Assembly: GCF_003851545.1 (NCBI RefSeq)
Contig: NZ_BHVX01000015.1
Coordinates: 51,678 to 115,677, forward strand
DNA length: 64,000 nucleotides
DNA from: Ralstonia sp. SET104
GTDB lineage: Bacteria; Pseudomonadota; Gammaproteobacteria; Burkholderiales; Burkholderiaceae
Direction of reading: 5' to 3'
The position numbers and the translations under genes were made by a program. This document shows, piece by piece, positions 56,493 to 64,000 of the stretch. The notes below the pieces were generated by a model. It did no database searches. It was not told the origin of the DNA and saw only the letters and a list, made by a program, of their open reading frames with translations. Position 1 is the first letter of the stretch; each line of letters opens with the position of its first letter.

Positions 56493-56880
56493 CTTCGACT
56501 CCGTTATCTTTTAATGTGCAAACGAACTTAACATCAACAAGTTAGCGCAGCAAGTTCACCCAAAAAGTGAAGTGCCGAATAAGAACCGCCGTCAATTTTT
56601 ATGAAAACGACACAATTGGCGAGATTCTGAAGCGCCCGACGTACCCCCCGGAATGCGCGCGCTTCCATGTGGCGCTAACCTTTCCCCGCGTCCCGTCCAC
56701 CCCACGAATGGGCGGACAATGTTCCGGCCGCTATTGTGTACCAACGTTACAAGCCGTGGGCATCCAGATGGCACAACGCCGCGCAGGCCGCGCGGCGTTG
56801 GTGGAAAAAGCGCACTTTCTGTTGTCAGGCCGCAACGACGGCCACCAATGCCCGGCCCGACAACGAAAGCAAAGTTCGAA
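56493..56880. other. intergenic region between fimV and asd
   Basis: This is presumably the fimV promoter region and the asd 3' end. It contains an 11-pair perfect hairpin at 56774-56800. No open frame here looks coding. Confidence 0.6.
56774..56800. other. perfect 11-pair hairpin
   Basis: CAACGCCGCGC and GCGCGGCGTTG pair perfectly around AGGCC. There is no T-run on either strand, so it is not a standard terminator. It lies 81 bases beyond the asd stop and may stabilise the asd mRNA end or belong to the fimV leader. Confidence 0.6.
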
Positions 56881-57990
56881 TCACTTGCCCAGCAGGATGC
56901 GCAACGTACGGCGCAGCGGCTCGGCAGCACCCCACAAAAGCTGATCGCCGATCACGAAGGCGCTCACGTACTCCGGCCCCATGTTCAGCTTGCGCACGCG
57001 GCCCACACCGATCTCCAGGCCACCGGTAATGGACGCAGGGGTCAGTTCCTTCTCGGTAATGCTGCGATCGTTCGGCACCCACTTCACCCACGGGTTGCCC
57101 GAGCGGATGATCTGCTCGATCTCTTCGAGCGGCAGGTCGCGCTTGAGCTTGAGCGTCAGGCCCAGGCTGTGGCAGCGCATTGCGCCAATCCGCACGCACA
57201 GGCCGTCGACCGGGATCACCGCATCCTGCTTCGTGCCCAAAATCTTGTTGACCTCGGCTTGGCCCTTCCACTCTTCCTTCGATTGGCCGTTGTCGAGCTG
57301 CTTGTCGATCCAGGGGATCAGGCCACCAGCCAGCGGTGCCGGGAAGAATTCGGTCGGCACATCTTCGCGGATGGTCTTGGCAACCTTGCGGTCGATGTCC
57401 AGAATGGCGGACGCCGGGTTGGCCAGCTCATCAGCCACCGCACCATGGATCACGCCCATGCCCTTGAGCAGTTCGCGCATGTGGTTGGCGCCGCCGCCCG
57501 AAGCAGCCTGGTAGGTCATCGAACTGACCCATTCAACCAGCCCTTCGCGGAACAGGCCGCCCACGCCCATCAGCAGGATGGAGTTGGTGCAATTGCCGCC
57601 GATGAAATTCTTGGTGCCGGCCGCCACCGCGTTCTTGATGAGCGACAGGTTGACCGGGTCCAGCACGATCACGGCGTCATTTTCCATACGCAGTGTCGAA
57701 GCGGCGTCGATCCAGTAGCCGTTCCAGCCGGCGGCGCGCAGCTTCGGGAAGACTTCGGTGGTGTAGTCACCGCCCTGACACGTGATGATCGTGTCGCAGG
57801 CCTTGAGTGCCTCGATGTCGTTGGCGTCGGCCAGCGGCGCATCCGTCTTGGCGAATGCGGGCGCCTTGCCGCCAGCGTTGCTGGTGCTGAAAAACACGGT
57901 GTCGATCAGGTCGAAATCTTTTTCTTCCTGCATGCGCTGCATCAGCACGCTGCCGACCATGCCGCGCCAACCGACGAGACCTACCTTCAT
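56881..57990 (-). CDS. asd: aspartate-semialdehyde dehydrogenase
   Basis: A 369-residue NADP-dependent enzyme of the aspartate family pathway leading to lysine, threonine, methionine and diaminopimelate. The nucleotide-binding [10 protein letters not shown] and the catalytic Cys134 in FIGGNCTNS are conserved, along with the later [11 protein letters not shown] stretch. Length matches the gamma- and betaproteobacterial form. It lies downstream of leuB, separated by a small open frame. Confidence 0.97.
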   Translation of the reverse strand: MKVGLVGWRGMVGSVLMQRMQEEKDFDLIDTVFFSTSNAGGKAPAFAKTDAPLADANDIEALKACDTIITCQGGDYTTEVFPKLRAAGWNGYWIDAASTLRMENDAVIVLDPVNLSLIKNAVAAGTKNFIGGNCTNSILLMGVGGLFREGLVEWVSSMTYQAASGGGANHMRELLKGMGVIHGAVADELANPASAILDIDRKVAKTIREDVPTEFFPAPLAGGLIPWIDKQLDNGQSKEEWKGQAEVNKILGTKQDAVIPVDGLCVRIGAMRCHSLGLTLKLKRDLPLEEIEQIIRSGNPWVKWVPNDRSITEKELTPASITGGLEIGVGRVRKLNMGPEYVSAFVIGDQLLWGAAEPLRRTLRILLGK

Positions 57991-58071
57991 GATGTGAACC
58001 CTTAGTGATTTTCCCCGCCTCGGCCGCCCGGCGTGACCGTGCGGGGAAGGCGAGCGGACACGACGGACGAT

Positions 58072-58218
58072 CTACGAGATCGTTTTTTTGGTAATAATTT
58101 TGGTGGTCGTGCCAATCTTGACAGACGTAACGCGCGCGCGTGCGGCAGTGCCCGTGGCTGCGAGTGCCAGGGTGCCCAGAATGCCCAGTACGAAGACGGG
58201 GAGCGCGGTCGAGATCAT
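58072..58218 (-). CDS. possible small exported protein between leuB and asd
   Basis: A 48-residue open frame with a hydrophobic N-terminus (about 5-24) followed by a basic, Thr/Lys-rich tail (KIGTTTKIITKKTIS). It would be an inner-membrane or exported peptide. The ribosome site is poor, and the region is less GC-rich than average. Burkholderia have an entericidin-like small gene near the leu operon, but this sequence has no lipobox, so I do not equate them. It may be non-coding leader sequence of asd. Confidence 0.35.
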   Translation of the reverse strand: MISTALPVFVLGILGTLALAATGTAARARVTSVKIGTTTKIITKKTIS

Positions 58219-58329
58219 CTGCAAAAATATACACGATTTGGCGGCACGCACAATGCGCTGCAACATACGTCCGCCGAAAAAACATCGCTGCGGCACCGTA
58301 TGTGATGGCACCGCAACGCATGGTCCGGC

Positions 58330-59400
58330 TTAGAGCGCAGCCAACACCGCCTCGCCCATCTCCACCGTGCCGACCTGTTTGCAGCCCGGCGTCAGGATGT
58401 CGCCGGTGCGGTAGCCCTGGGCCAGCACCTTCTTCACGGCGTTTTCGATGCGATCAGCCTGCTCAGCCTTGCCCAGCGAATAGCGCAGCATCATGGCCGC
58501 CGACAGGATCGTCGCCAACGGGTTGGCCACGCCCTTGCCCGCGATGTCCGGTGCCGAACCATGCGACGGCTCGTACAGCCCCTTGTTGTTTGCATCAAGC
58601 GACGCCGAGGGCAGCATGCCAATCGAGCCCGTCAGCATAGCGGCCTCGTCCGAGAGGATGTCGCCGAACATGTTGCCGGTGACAATCACGTCGAAGTTCC
58701 TCGGCGCCTTGACGAGCTGCATGGCCGCATTGTCGACATACATGTGCGACAGCTCGACTTCCGGATATTCCTTGTGCACATCGGTAACGATGTCCTTCCA
58801 GAACTGGAACGTTTCGAGCACGTTGGCTTTGTCGACGCTGCACAGCTTCTTGCCGCGCTTGGCCGCGGCCTGGAAGGCAACGTGCGCGATGCGGCGGATT
58901 TCCGGCTCGGCGTAGCGCATGGTGTCAAAGCCCTCGCGCGCACCGGCGAACAGGCCGTCCGGCGCGGCACGCACGCCGCGCGGCTGGCCGAAGTAGATGT
59001 CGCCGGTCAGTTCACGCACGATCAGGATGTCGAGACCACCGACGATTTCAGGCTTCAGGCTCGATGCCCCCGCCAGCTCCGGATAGCAGATCGCCGGACG
59101 GAAGTTGGCGAACAGTTGCAGATGCTTGCGCAGGCCGAGAATGGCCTGCTCCGGGCGCAGCTCGCGGGCCAGCGTGTCGTACTTCCAGTCACCCACGGCG
59201 CCGAACAGGATTGCGTCGGCTTCCTTGGCAAGCTTGAGCGTGTCTTCCGGCAGCGGATGGCCCTTGGCTTCATAGCCAGCGCCACCCACGGGCGCGAATT
59301 CCATCTCGAATGACTCGCCCAGCGCATTCAGCACCTTGACGGCCTCGGCCACGATTTCCTTGCCAATGCCGTCGCCCGGCAACACTGCAATCTTGGTCAT
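58330..59400 (-). CDS. leuB: 3-isopropylmalate dehydrogenase
   Basis: A 356-residue enzyme of leucine synthesis that oxidatively decarboxylates 3-isopropylmalate. The N-terminal [11 protein letters not shown], the substrate loop [14 protein letters not shown], the [15 protein letters not shown] stretch and the NAD-specific [14 protein letters not shown] are conserved. I chose the ATG at 59400, preceded by AAGGAAA. Upstream codons read into spacer before leuD. It lies 37 bases after leuD. Confidence 0.97.
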   Translation of the reverse strand: MTKIAVLPGDGIGKEIVAEAVKVLNALGESFEMEFAPVGGAGYEAKGHPLPEDTLKLAKEADAILFGAVGDWKYDTLARELRPEQAILGLRKHLQLFANFRPAICYPELAGASSLKPEIVGGLDILIVRELTGDIYFGQPRGVRAAPDGLFAGAREGFDTMRYAEPEIRRIAHVAFQAAAKRGKKLCSVDKANVLETFQFWKDIVTDVHKEYPEVELSHMYVDNAAMQLVKAPRNFDVIVTGNMFGDILSDEAAMLTGSIGMLPSASLDANNKGLYEPSHGSAPDIAGKGVANPLATILSAAMMLRYSLGKAEQADRIENAVKKVLAQGYRTGDILTPGCKQVGTVEMGEAVLAAL

Positions 59401-59437
59401 GCGTTTTCCTTGTGATTCGAGGATCAGACAGCGGGGC

Positions 59438-60088
59438 TCAGCCGACGAGCTTGTGTGCGAGCCACGGCATTTTGGCCAGGCGCTGCGCTTCGTAGGCTTT
59501 GATCTGATCGGCATAACGCAGGGTCAGGCCGATGTCGTCAAAGCCATTGAGCAGACAGTATTTGCGGAACGCCGTAATGTCGAACGGATATGCGGTACCA
59601 CTCGGCGTGACGACAACCTGCTTGTCCAGGTCGACAGTCAACTGATAGCCGACAAAGGCTTGCGTCTCGTTGAACAGGTGATCGACTTGCGACTCCGTCA
59701 GTACGATCGGCAACAGGCCGTTCTTGAAGCAGTTGTTGAAGAAGATGTCGGCAAAGCTCGGCGCGATGATCGCGCGGAAGCCGTACTGCTGAAGCGCCCA
59801 CGGTGCGTGCTCACGCGAGCTTCCGCAACCGAAGTTCTTGCGCGCCAGCAGCACCGATGCGCCTTTATAGCGCGGCTGGTTCAGCACGAAATCCGGGTTC
59901 AGCGGACGCTTGCTGTTGTCCTGACCGGGCTCGCCCACGTCCTTGTAGCGCCATTCGTCGAACAGGTTCGGACCGAAGCCCGTGCGCTTGATCGACTTGA
60001 GGAATTGCTTTGGGATGATGGCGTCGGTATCAACGTTCTCGCGGTCGAGCGGGGCCACGAGGCCGGTGTGGATGGTGAATTGTTCCAT
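59438..60088 (-). CDS. leuD: 3-isopropylmalate dehydratase small subunit
   Basis: A 216-residue aconitase-swivel-type subunit. The conserved [14 protein letters not shown] and the [14 protein letters not shown] motif are present. It pairs with LeuC to isomerise 2- to 3-isopropylmalate. It begins 24 bases after leuC, with a good ribosome site (AAGGAGAAC), within the leuCDB operon. Confidence 0.97.
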   Translation of the reverse strand: MEQFTIHTGLVAPLDRENVDTDAIIPKQFLKSIKRTGFGPNLFDEWRYKDVGEPGQDNSKRPLNPDFVLNQPRYKGASVLLARKNFGCGSSREHAPWALQQYGFRAIIAPSFADIFFNNCFKNGLLPIVLTESQVDHLFNETQAFVGYQLTVDLDKQVVVTPSGTAYPFDITAFRKYCLLNGFDDIGLTLRYADQIKAYEAQRLAKMPWLAHKLVG

Positions 60089-60112
60089 GATCGTTGTTCT
60101 CCTTCCTACCGC

Positions 60113-61522
60113 TCAGGCGAGCTTGCGCACGTCGACGAAGTGGCCTTCCAGCGCCGCGGCGGCAGCCATTGCCGGGCTCACCAAATGGGTGCGGCCACCC
60201 GCGCCCTGACGGCCTTCGAAGTTGCGGTTGGACGTGGACGCGCAGCGCTCGCCCGGGTCAAGGCGGTCAGCATTCATCGCCAGGCACATCGAACAACCCG
60301 GTTCGCGCCATTCAAAGCCCGCAGCCTTGAAGATCTTGTCGAGCCCTTCACGCTCGGCCTGCTCCTTCACAAGCCCCGAGCCCGGCACGACCATCGCCAG
60401 CTTCACGTTGGAGGCAATGCGCTTGCCCAGCTTCTGCACGACCCAAGCCGCAGCGCGCATATCTTCGATGCGGCTGTTGGTGCACGAGCCGATGAAGACC
60501 TTGTCAATGTTGATATCACTGATGGCAACGTTCGGCTGCAGGCCCATGTATTCAAGCGCGCGCTCCATGGCGTTGCGCTTGTTCGGGTCTTTTTCCTTGT
60601 CGGGATCCGGCACGCGGTCTTCAATGCTGACCACCATTTCCGGCGACGTGCCCCAGCTCACTTGCGGGCGGATCTCTTCGGCACGCAGCTCGACCACGTG
60701 GTCGAAATGGGCACCCTCATCCGAATGCAGCGTGCGCCAGTAAGCGACGGCCTGCTCCCACTCAACACCCTGCGGCGCGAACGGACGGCCCTTGATGTAT
60801 TCGAGCGTGACGTCATCCACGGCGACCATACCGGCGCGTGCGCCGCCTTCGATCGCCATGTTGCACACCGTCATGCGGCCTTCCATCGACAGCGCCCGGA
60901 TGGCCGAGCCTCCGAATTCCATGGCGTAGCCTGTGCCGCCTGCCGTACCGATCTTGCCAATAATGGCGAGCACGATGTCCTTGGCTGTGCAACCACGCGG
61001 CAGCGTACCTTCCACCTTCACGAGCATGTTCTTGCTCTTCTTGGCAAGCAGCGTCTGCGTGGCCAGCACGTGTTCGACCTCAGACGTGCCGATGCCATGC
61101 GCCAGCGCGCCGAATGCACCGTGCGTGCTGGTGTGCGAGTCACCGCAAACCACTGTCATGCCCGGCAGCGTCGCACCCTGCTCCGGCCCGATCACGTGCA
61201 CGATGCCCTGACGCTTGTCGGTCATTTTGAATTGCGTGATGCCGTAGCGGTCGCAGTTGGCATCGAGCGTATCTACCTGCAGCCTGGACACCGGATCGGC
61301 AATGCCGTGCGAGCGGTCGGTGGTCGGCACGTTGTGGTCGGACACGGCCAGATTGGCGCTGATGCGCCAAACCGGACGCTCCGCCATCTTCAGGCCCTCG
61401 AACGCCTGCGGGCTCGTTACTTCGTGCAGCAGTTGGCGATCGATGTAGAGCACGGTCGTGCCGTCCTCTTCGGTATGAACGACGTGATCGTCCCAGAGTT
61501 TGTCGTAGAGCGTCTTGGCCAT
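60113..61522 (-). CDS. leuC: 3-isopropylmalate dehydratase large subunit
   Basis: A 469-residue aconitase-family subunit with a [4Fe-4S] cluster. Candidate cluster cysteines lie in [11 protein letters not shown] and [10 protein letters not shown]. The substrate motif [13 protein letters not shown] is present. I chose the ATG at 61522 from the family N-terminus ([14 protein letters not shown]) and normal length. The ribosome site is weak and the frame is open upstream. It is the first gene of leuC-leuD-leuB. The region before it, up to the gltA terminator, presumably holds the operon promoter. I found no leader peptide with leucine codons. Confidence 0.97.
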   Translation of the reverse strand: MAKTLYDKLWDDHVVHTEEDGTTVLYIDRQLLHEVTSPQAFEGLKMAERPVWRISANLAVSDHNVPTTDRSHGIADPVSRLQVDTLDANCDRYGITQFKMTDKRQGIVHVIGPEQGATLPGMTVVCGDSHTSTHGAFGALAHGIGTSEVEHVLATQTLLAKKSKNMLVKVEGTLPRGCTAKDIVLAIIGKIGTAGGTGYAMEFGGSAIRALSMEGRMTVCNMAIEGGARAGMVAVDDVTLEYIKGRPFAPQGVEWEQAVAYWRTLHSDEGAHFDHVVELRAEEIRPQVSWGTSPEMVVSIEDRVPDPDKEKDPNKRNAMERALEYMGLQPNVAISDINIDKVFIGSCTNSRIEDMRAAAWVVQKLGKRIASNVKLAMVVPGSGLVKEQAEREGLDKIFKAAGFEWREPGCSMCLAMNADRLDPGERCASTSNRNFEGRQGAGGRTHLVSPAMAAAAALEGHFVDVRKLA

Positions 61523-61690
61523 GATGCGATCCGTGCACAACGCGCCCTCCATATGAACTTGGGGCGGCTGCGCGAGCAGTTTCGTGGGGAGTGATCGATT
61601 ATGCCACCCGGCACATCGAGCACCGGACGTGACTGACGAAAGGGGGTTTCGCCATTTCGCGAGGGCGCATCTGCCACAACAAAGAGGCAA

Positions 61691-61724
61691 CAAAAAACCC
61701 CGCCGGTTGCCCAGGCGGGGTTTC
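61691..61724. terminator. gltA terminator
   Basis: AACCCCGCC and GGCGGGGTT enclose a nine-base loop and are followed on the minus strand by TTTTGTTG. It lies 26 bases beyond the gltA stop. Confidence 0.88.
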
Positions 61725-61750
61725 TGTGCAGCGTGTTACCTGGCTGCAGC

Positions 61751-63052
61751 TTAGCGCTTGTCAACCGGCGGCACTTCGCGCGTGGCGGCGCCGTTGAACA
61801 GCTGGCGCGGACGGCCGATCTTGTATTCCGGATCGGTGATCATCTCTTCCCACTGCGCAATCCAGCCCACCGAGCGGGCCAGCGCGAAGATGCACGTGAA
61901 CATCGACGACGGGATGCCCAGCGCGCGCTGCACGATACCCGAGTAGAAGTCGACGTTCGGGTACAGCTTGCGGCTGACGAAGTACTCGTCTTCCAGCGCG
62001 ATCTTTTCCAGCTCCATGGCGAGCTTGAACAGCGGGTCGTTGTGCAGGCCCAGTTCGTTCAGCACTTCATGGCAGGTTTCGCGCATCAGCTTGGCGCGCG
62101 GGTCGTAGTTCTTGTACACGCGGTGGCCAAAGCCCATCAGGCGCACACCGCTGTTCTTGTCCTTGACCTGCTTGATGAACTCGGGAACCTTGTCCACCGA
62201 ACCAATCTCTTCCAGCATATTCAGTGCGGCTTCGTTCGCACCACCGTGCGCCGGGCCCCACAGGCAGGCGATACCGGCAGCGATGGCAGCGATCGGATTC
62301 GTGCCCGACGAACCGGCCAGACGCACCGTCGAAGTCGAAGCGTTCTGCTCGTGGTCTGCGTGCAGGATGAAGATGCGGTCCAGAGCACGCTCCAGCACCG
62401 GGTTCACCTTGTAGTCTTCGCAAGGGGTGGCAAACATCATGCGCATGAAGTTGCCGGTGTACGACAGGTCGTTCTGCGGATAGATGCTCGGCTGCCCGAT
62501 GTTGTACTTATAGGCCATCGCCACCAGCGTCGGCAGCTTGGCGATCAGGCGGATCTGCGAGATTTCGCGCTCACGCGGGTCGTTGATGTTGGCGGCGTCC
62601 GGGTAGAACGCGCTCATCGCGCCAACCAGGCCCGTCAGCACGGCCATCGGGTGCGCATCGCGACGGAAGCCACGCAGGAAGAACTGCATCTGCTCGTGCA
62701 CCATCGTGTGGTTCGTCACGACATTGTCGAACTCGGCCTTCTGCTTGGCGTTGGGCAATTCGCCCTTCAGCAGCAGGTAGCAGATTTCCATGAAATCGCA
62801 CTTGCTGGCCAGATCGTCGATGGCGTAGCCGCGGTACAGCAGCTCACCCTTGTCGCCATCGATGTAGGTGATCTTGGAATTGCACGACGCGGTCGACATG
62901 AAGCCGGGGTCGTACGTGAACTTGCCCGTCTGGCCGTACAGCTTGCGGATGTCGATCACGTCCGGGCCAACCGTGCCCTTGTAGATCGGCAGCTCTACGC
63001 TGGGCGAGCCATCGGAAAATGATAGGGTGGCTTTCACTTCGGACGGCGTCAT
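61751..63052 (-). CDS. gltA: citrate synthase
   Basis: A 433-residue type II citrate synthase that condenses oxaloacetate and acetyl-CoA. The catalytic histidines and their surroundings ([15 protein letters not shown] and [15 protein letters not shown]) and the Arg/Asp-containing C-terminal part are conserved. Length is typical of the gram-negative hexameric, NADH-regulated type. It lies downstream of sdhB and sdhE in the same direction, as in many betaproteobacteria. Confidence 0.98.
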   Translation of the reverse strand: MTPSEVKATLSFSDGSPSVELPIYKGTVGPDVIDIRKLYGQTGKFTYDPGFMSTASCNSKITYIDGDKGELLYRGYAIDDLASKCDFMEICYLLLKGELPNAKQKAEFDNVVTNHTMVHEQMQFFLRGFRRDAHPMAVLTGLVGAMSAFYPDAANINDPREREISQIRLIAKLPTLVAMAYKYNIGQPSIYPQNDLSYTGNFMRMMFATPCEDYKVNPVLERALDRIFILHADHEQNASTSTVRLAGSSGTNPIAAIAAGIACLWGPAHGGANEAALNMLEEIGSVDKVPEFIKQVKDKNSGVRLMGFGHRVYKNYDPRAKLMRETCHEVLNELGLHNDPLFKLAMELEKIALEDEYFVSRKLYPNVDFYSGIVQRALGIPSSMFTCIFALARSVGWIAQWEEMITDPEYKIGRPRQLFNGAATREVPPVDKR

Positions 63053-63175
63053 GTCGGTTTCCTTCTCTGCTGTTTATAAAAATGAAGTCGGGAGACTCCC
63101 GCCAGACGGATCGAGGGGCGCAGGCCGGGGGGCGGCTGAACCGATTCGTCTTGCGGCAACCTCTCGCGCGCCGGC

Positions 63176-63463
63176 TCAGACCGAGCGCAGCAAGGTCAGG
63201 ACGCGCTGGATATGCGGCACGTCGAGTTCGCCCTCCGGCTCCTTGCGTGCAAGCAGGAGATCCATCAGGTCGTTGTCGGGTAGCTCGAACAATTGCGTGA
63301 GGGCGGCAACGTCGTCATCCGACAATTCCGTCTCGTAGCGGTTGAAGAAGCGCTCGACGATGATGTCGTTCTCCAGCAGGCCACGCCGGGCACGCCAGCG
63401 CAGACGCGCGCGCTTGTGCGGATCGGACTGGTGGGAGAACGTTGGAGTATTCACAGCAATCAT
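63176..63463 (-). CDS. sdhE: succinate dehydrogenase assembly factor SdhE
   Basis: A 95-residue protein of the SdhE/YgfY family that promotes covalent FAD attachment to succinate dehydrogenase. The signature RGLLENDIIVERFF, containing the RGxxE motif, is present. I chose the ATG at 63463 because the longer frame would overlap sdhB. Its place between sdhB and gltA is the usual one. Confidence 0.94.
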   Translation of the reverse strand: MIAVNTPTFSHQSDPHKRARLRWRARRGLLENDIIVERFFNRYETELSDDDVAALTQLFELPDNDLMDLLLARKEPEGELDVPHIQRVLTLLRSV

Positions 63464-63534
63464 GCTTCTGAAGAATGTGTCGCCGGAAAAACCGCTCCGG
63501 CGACACACAATGCCAAAGTGCGCTGACTCGCGGC

Positions 63535-64000
63535 TTACACCGCGCGACGCACCATCAGTTCCTTGATCTTGCCGATGGCCTTGGTCGGGTTCAGACCCTT
63601 CGGGCAGACATCGACGCAATTCATGATGGTGTGGCAGCGGAACAGACGGTACGGATCTTCCAGGTTGTCCAGACGCTCGCTGGTGGCCTGATCACGGCTG
63701 TCCGCGATGAAGCGGTAAGCCTGCAGCAGACCGGCCGGGCCGACGAACTTGTCCGGGTTCCACCAGAACGACGGGCATGACGTCGAGCAGCTCGCACACA
63801 GAATGCACTCGTACAGACCGTCGAGCTCTTCACGCTCTTCCGGCGACTGCAAACGCTCCTTCTCGGGCGGCGGCTCGTCGTTGATCAGGTACGGCTTGAT
63901 CGAGTGGTACTGGTTGAAGAACTGCGTCATGTCGACGATCAGGTCGCGCACCACGGGCAGCCCCGGCAGCGGGCGCAGCACGATCTTCTCGGGCAGCTCA
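63535..64000 (-). CDS. sdhB: succinate dehydrogenase iron-sulfur subunit (partial)
   Basis: The C-terminal part of SdhB, which relays electrons from the flavoprotein to ubiquinone. The second ferredoxin domain shows [21 protein letters not shown] and [17 protein letters not shown], cysteines for the 4Fe-4S and 3Fe-4S clusters. The frame continues beyond the right edge of the window (residues [13 protein letters not shown] before the visible part), so the N-terminal 2Fe-2S domain is not included. sdhE follows downstream on the same strand. Confidence 0.97.
   Translation of the reverse strand, partial: ELPEKIVLRPLPGLPVVRDLIVDMTQFFNQYHSIKPYLINDEPPPEKERLQSPEEREELDGLYECILCASCSTSCPSFWWNPDKFVGPAGLLQAYRFIADSRDQATSERLDNLEDPYRLFRCHTIMNCVDVCPKGLNPTKAIGKIKELMVRRAV

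Overview
The window is a high-GC chromosomal segment from a betaproteobacterium of the family Burkholderiaceae, most likely a Ralstonia species (pickettii, insidiosa or mannitolilytica type). This rests on protein-level recognition and gene order: leuC-leuD-leuB-asd-fimV-truA-trpF-trpB-DNA methyltransferase-trpA-accD-folC-dedD-cvpA-purF and sdhB-sdhE-gltA are arranged as in Ralstonia. No alignment was run, so the species is not fixed. I saw no insertion sequence, prophage, CRISPR array or rRNA. One tRNA gene (Ser, anticodon GGA) is present.

Layout. 1-4.1 kb: a CMD/AhpD-like pair, then a two-subunit molybdenum hydroxylase (IorAB type) on the minus strand. 4.3 kb: tRNA-Ser. 4.7-11.8 kb: a small unknown gene, a secreted CocE/NonD hydrolase lipoprotein, a chemoreceptor with a sigma-28-like promoter, and two unknown membrane proteins. 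11.9-21.7 kb: a sodium:solute symporter with acetyl-CoA synthetase, a DMT exporter, a UPF0114 protein, class I fumarase, glutamate racemase and a dicarboxylate symporter. 22.1 kb: a DHCW cupin.

22.5-30.3 kb is the most interesting part, a compact anaerobic-growth block. On the plus strand are a class III ribonucleotide reductase (nrdD), a separate 58-codon gene carrying its glycyl-radical motif, the activase nrdG, and a Dnr-type Crp/Fnr regulator. Converging from the other strand is an operon of an NnrS-like membrane protein, ubiU, ubiV, ubiT (oxygen-independent ubiquinone synthesis) and a DGC zinc-binding protein. A TTGAC-N4-GTCAA palindrome lies upstream of nrdD and a weaker TTGAT-N4-GTTAA box lies upstream of the convergent operon. 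The block would supply deoxynucleotides and quinone without oxygen, probably under control of NO or low oxygen.

30.3-38.3 kb: a tandem AAA+ ATPase, then iron and heme functions: tonB-exbB-exbD behind a Fur box, a BCCT transporter, hemP behind a second Fur box, and a GlcG/HbpS-like heme-binding protein. 38.6-41.6 kb: a run of very small secreted or membrane proteins (one whose mature part is four 12-residue repeats, one of 24 codons, a PRC-barrel protein and a glycine-zipper lipoprotein) plus a phasin, suggestive of stress or envelope functions. 41.7-43.5 kb: a NodIJ-type ABC exporter.

43.6-64.0 kb is core metabolism, all on the minus strand: purF, cvpA, dedD, folC, accD, trpA, a beta-class DNA adenine/cytosine-N4 methyltransferase inside the trp genes, trpB, trpF, truA, fimV, asd, leuB, leuD, leuC, gltA, sdhE and the 3' part of sdhB, which runs off the window.
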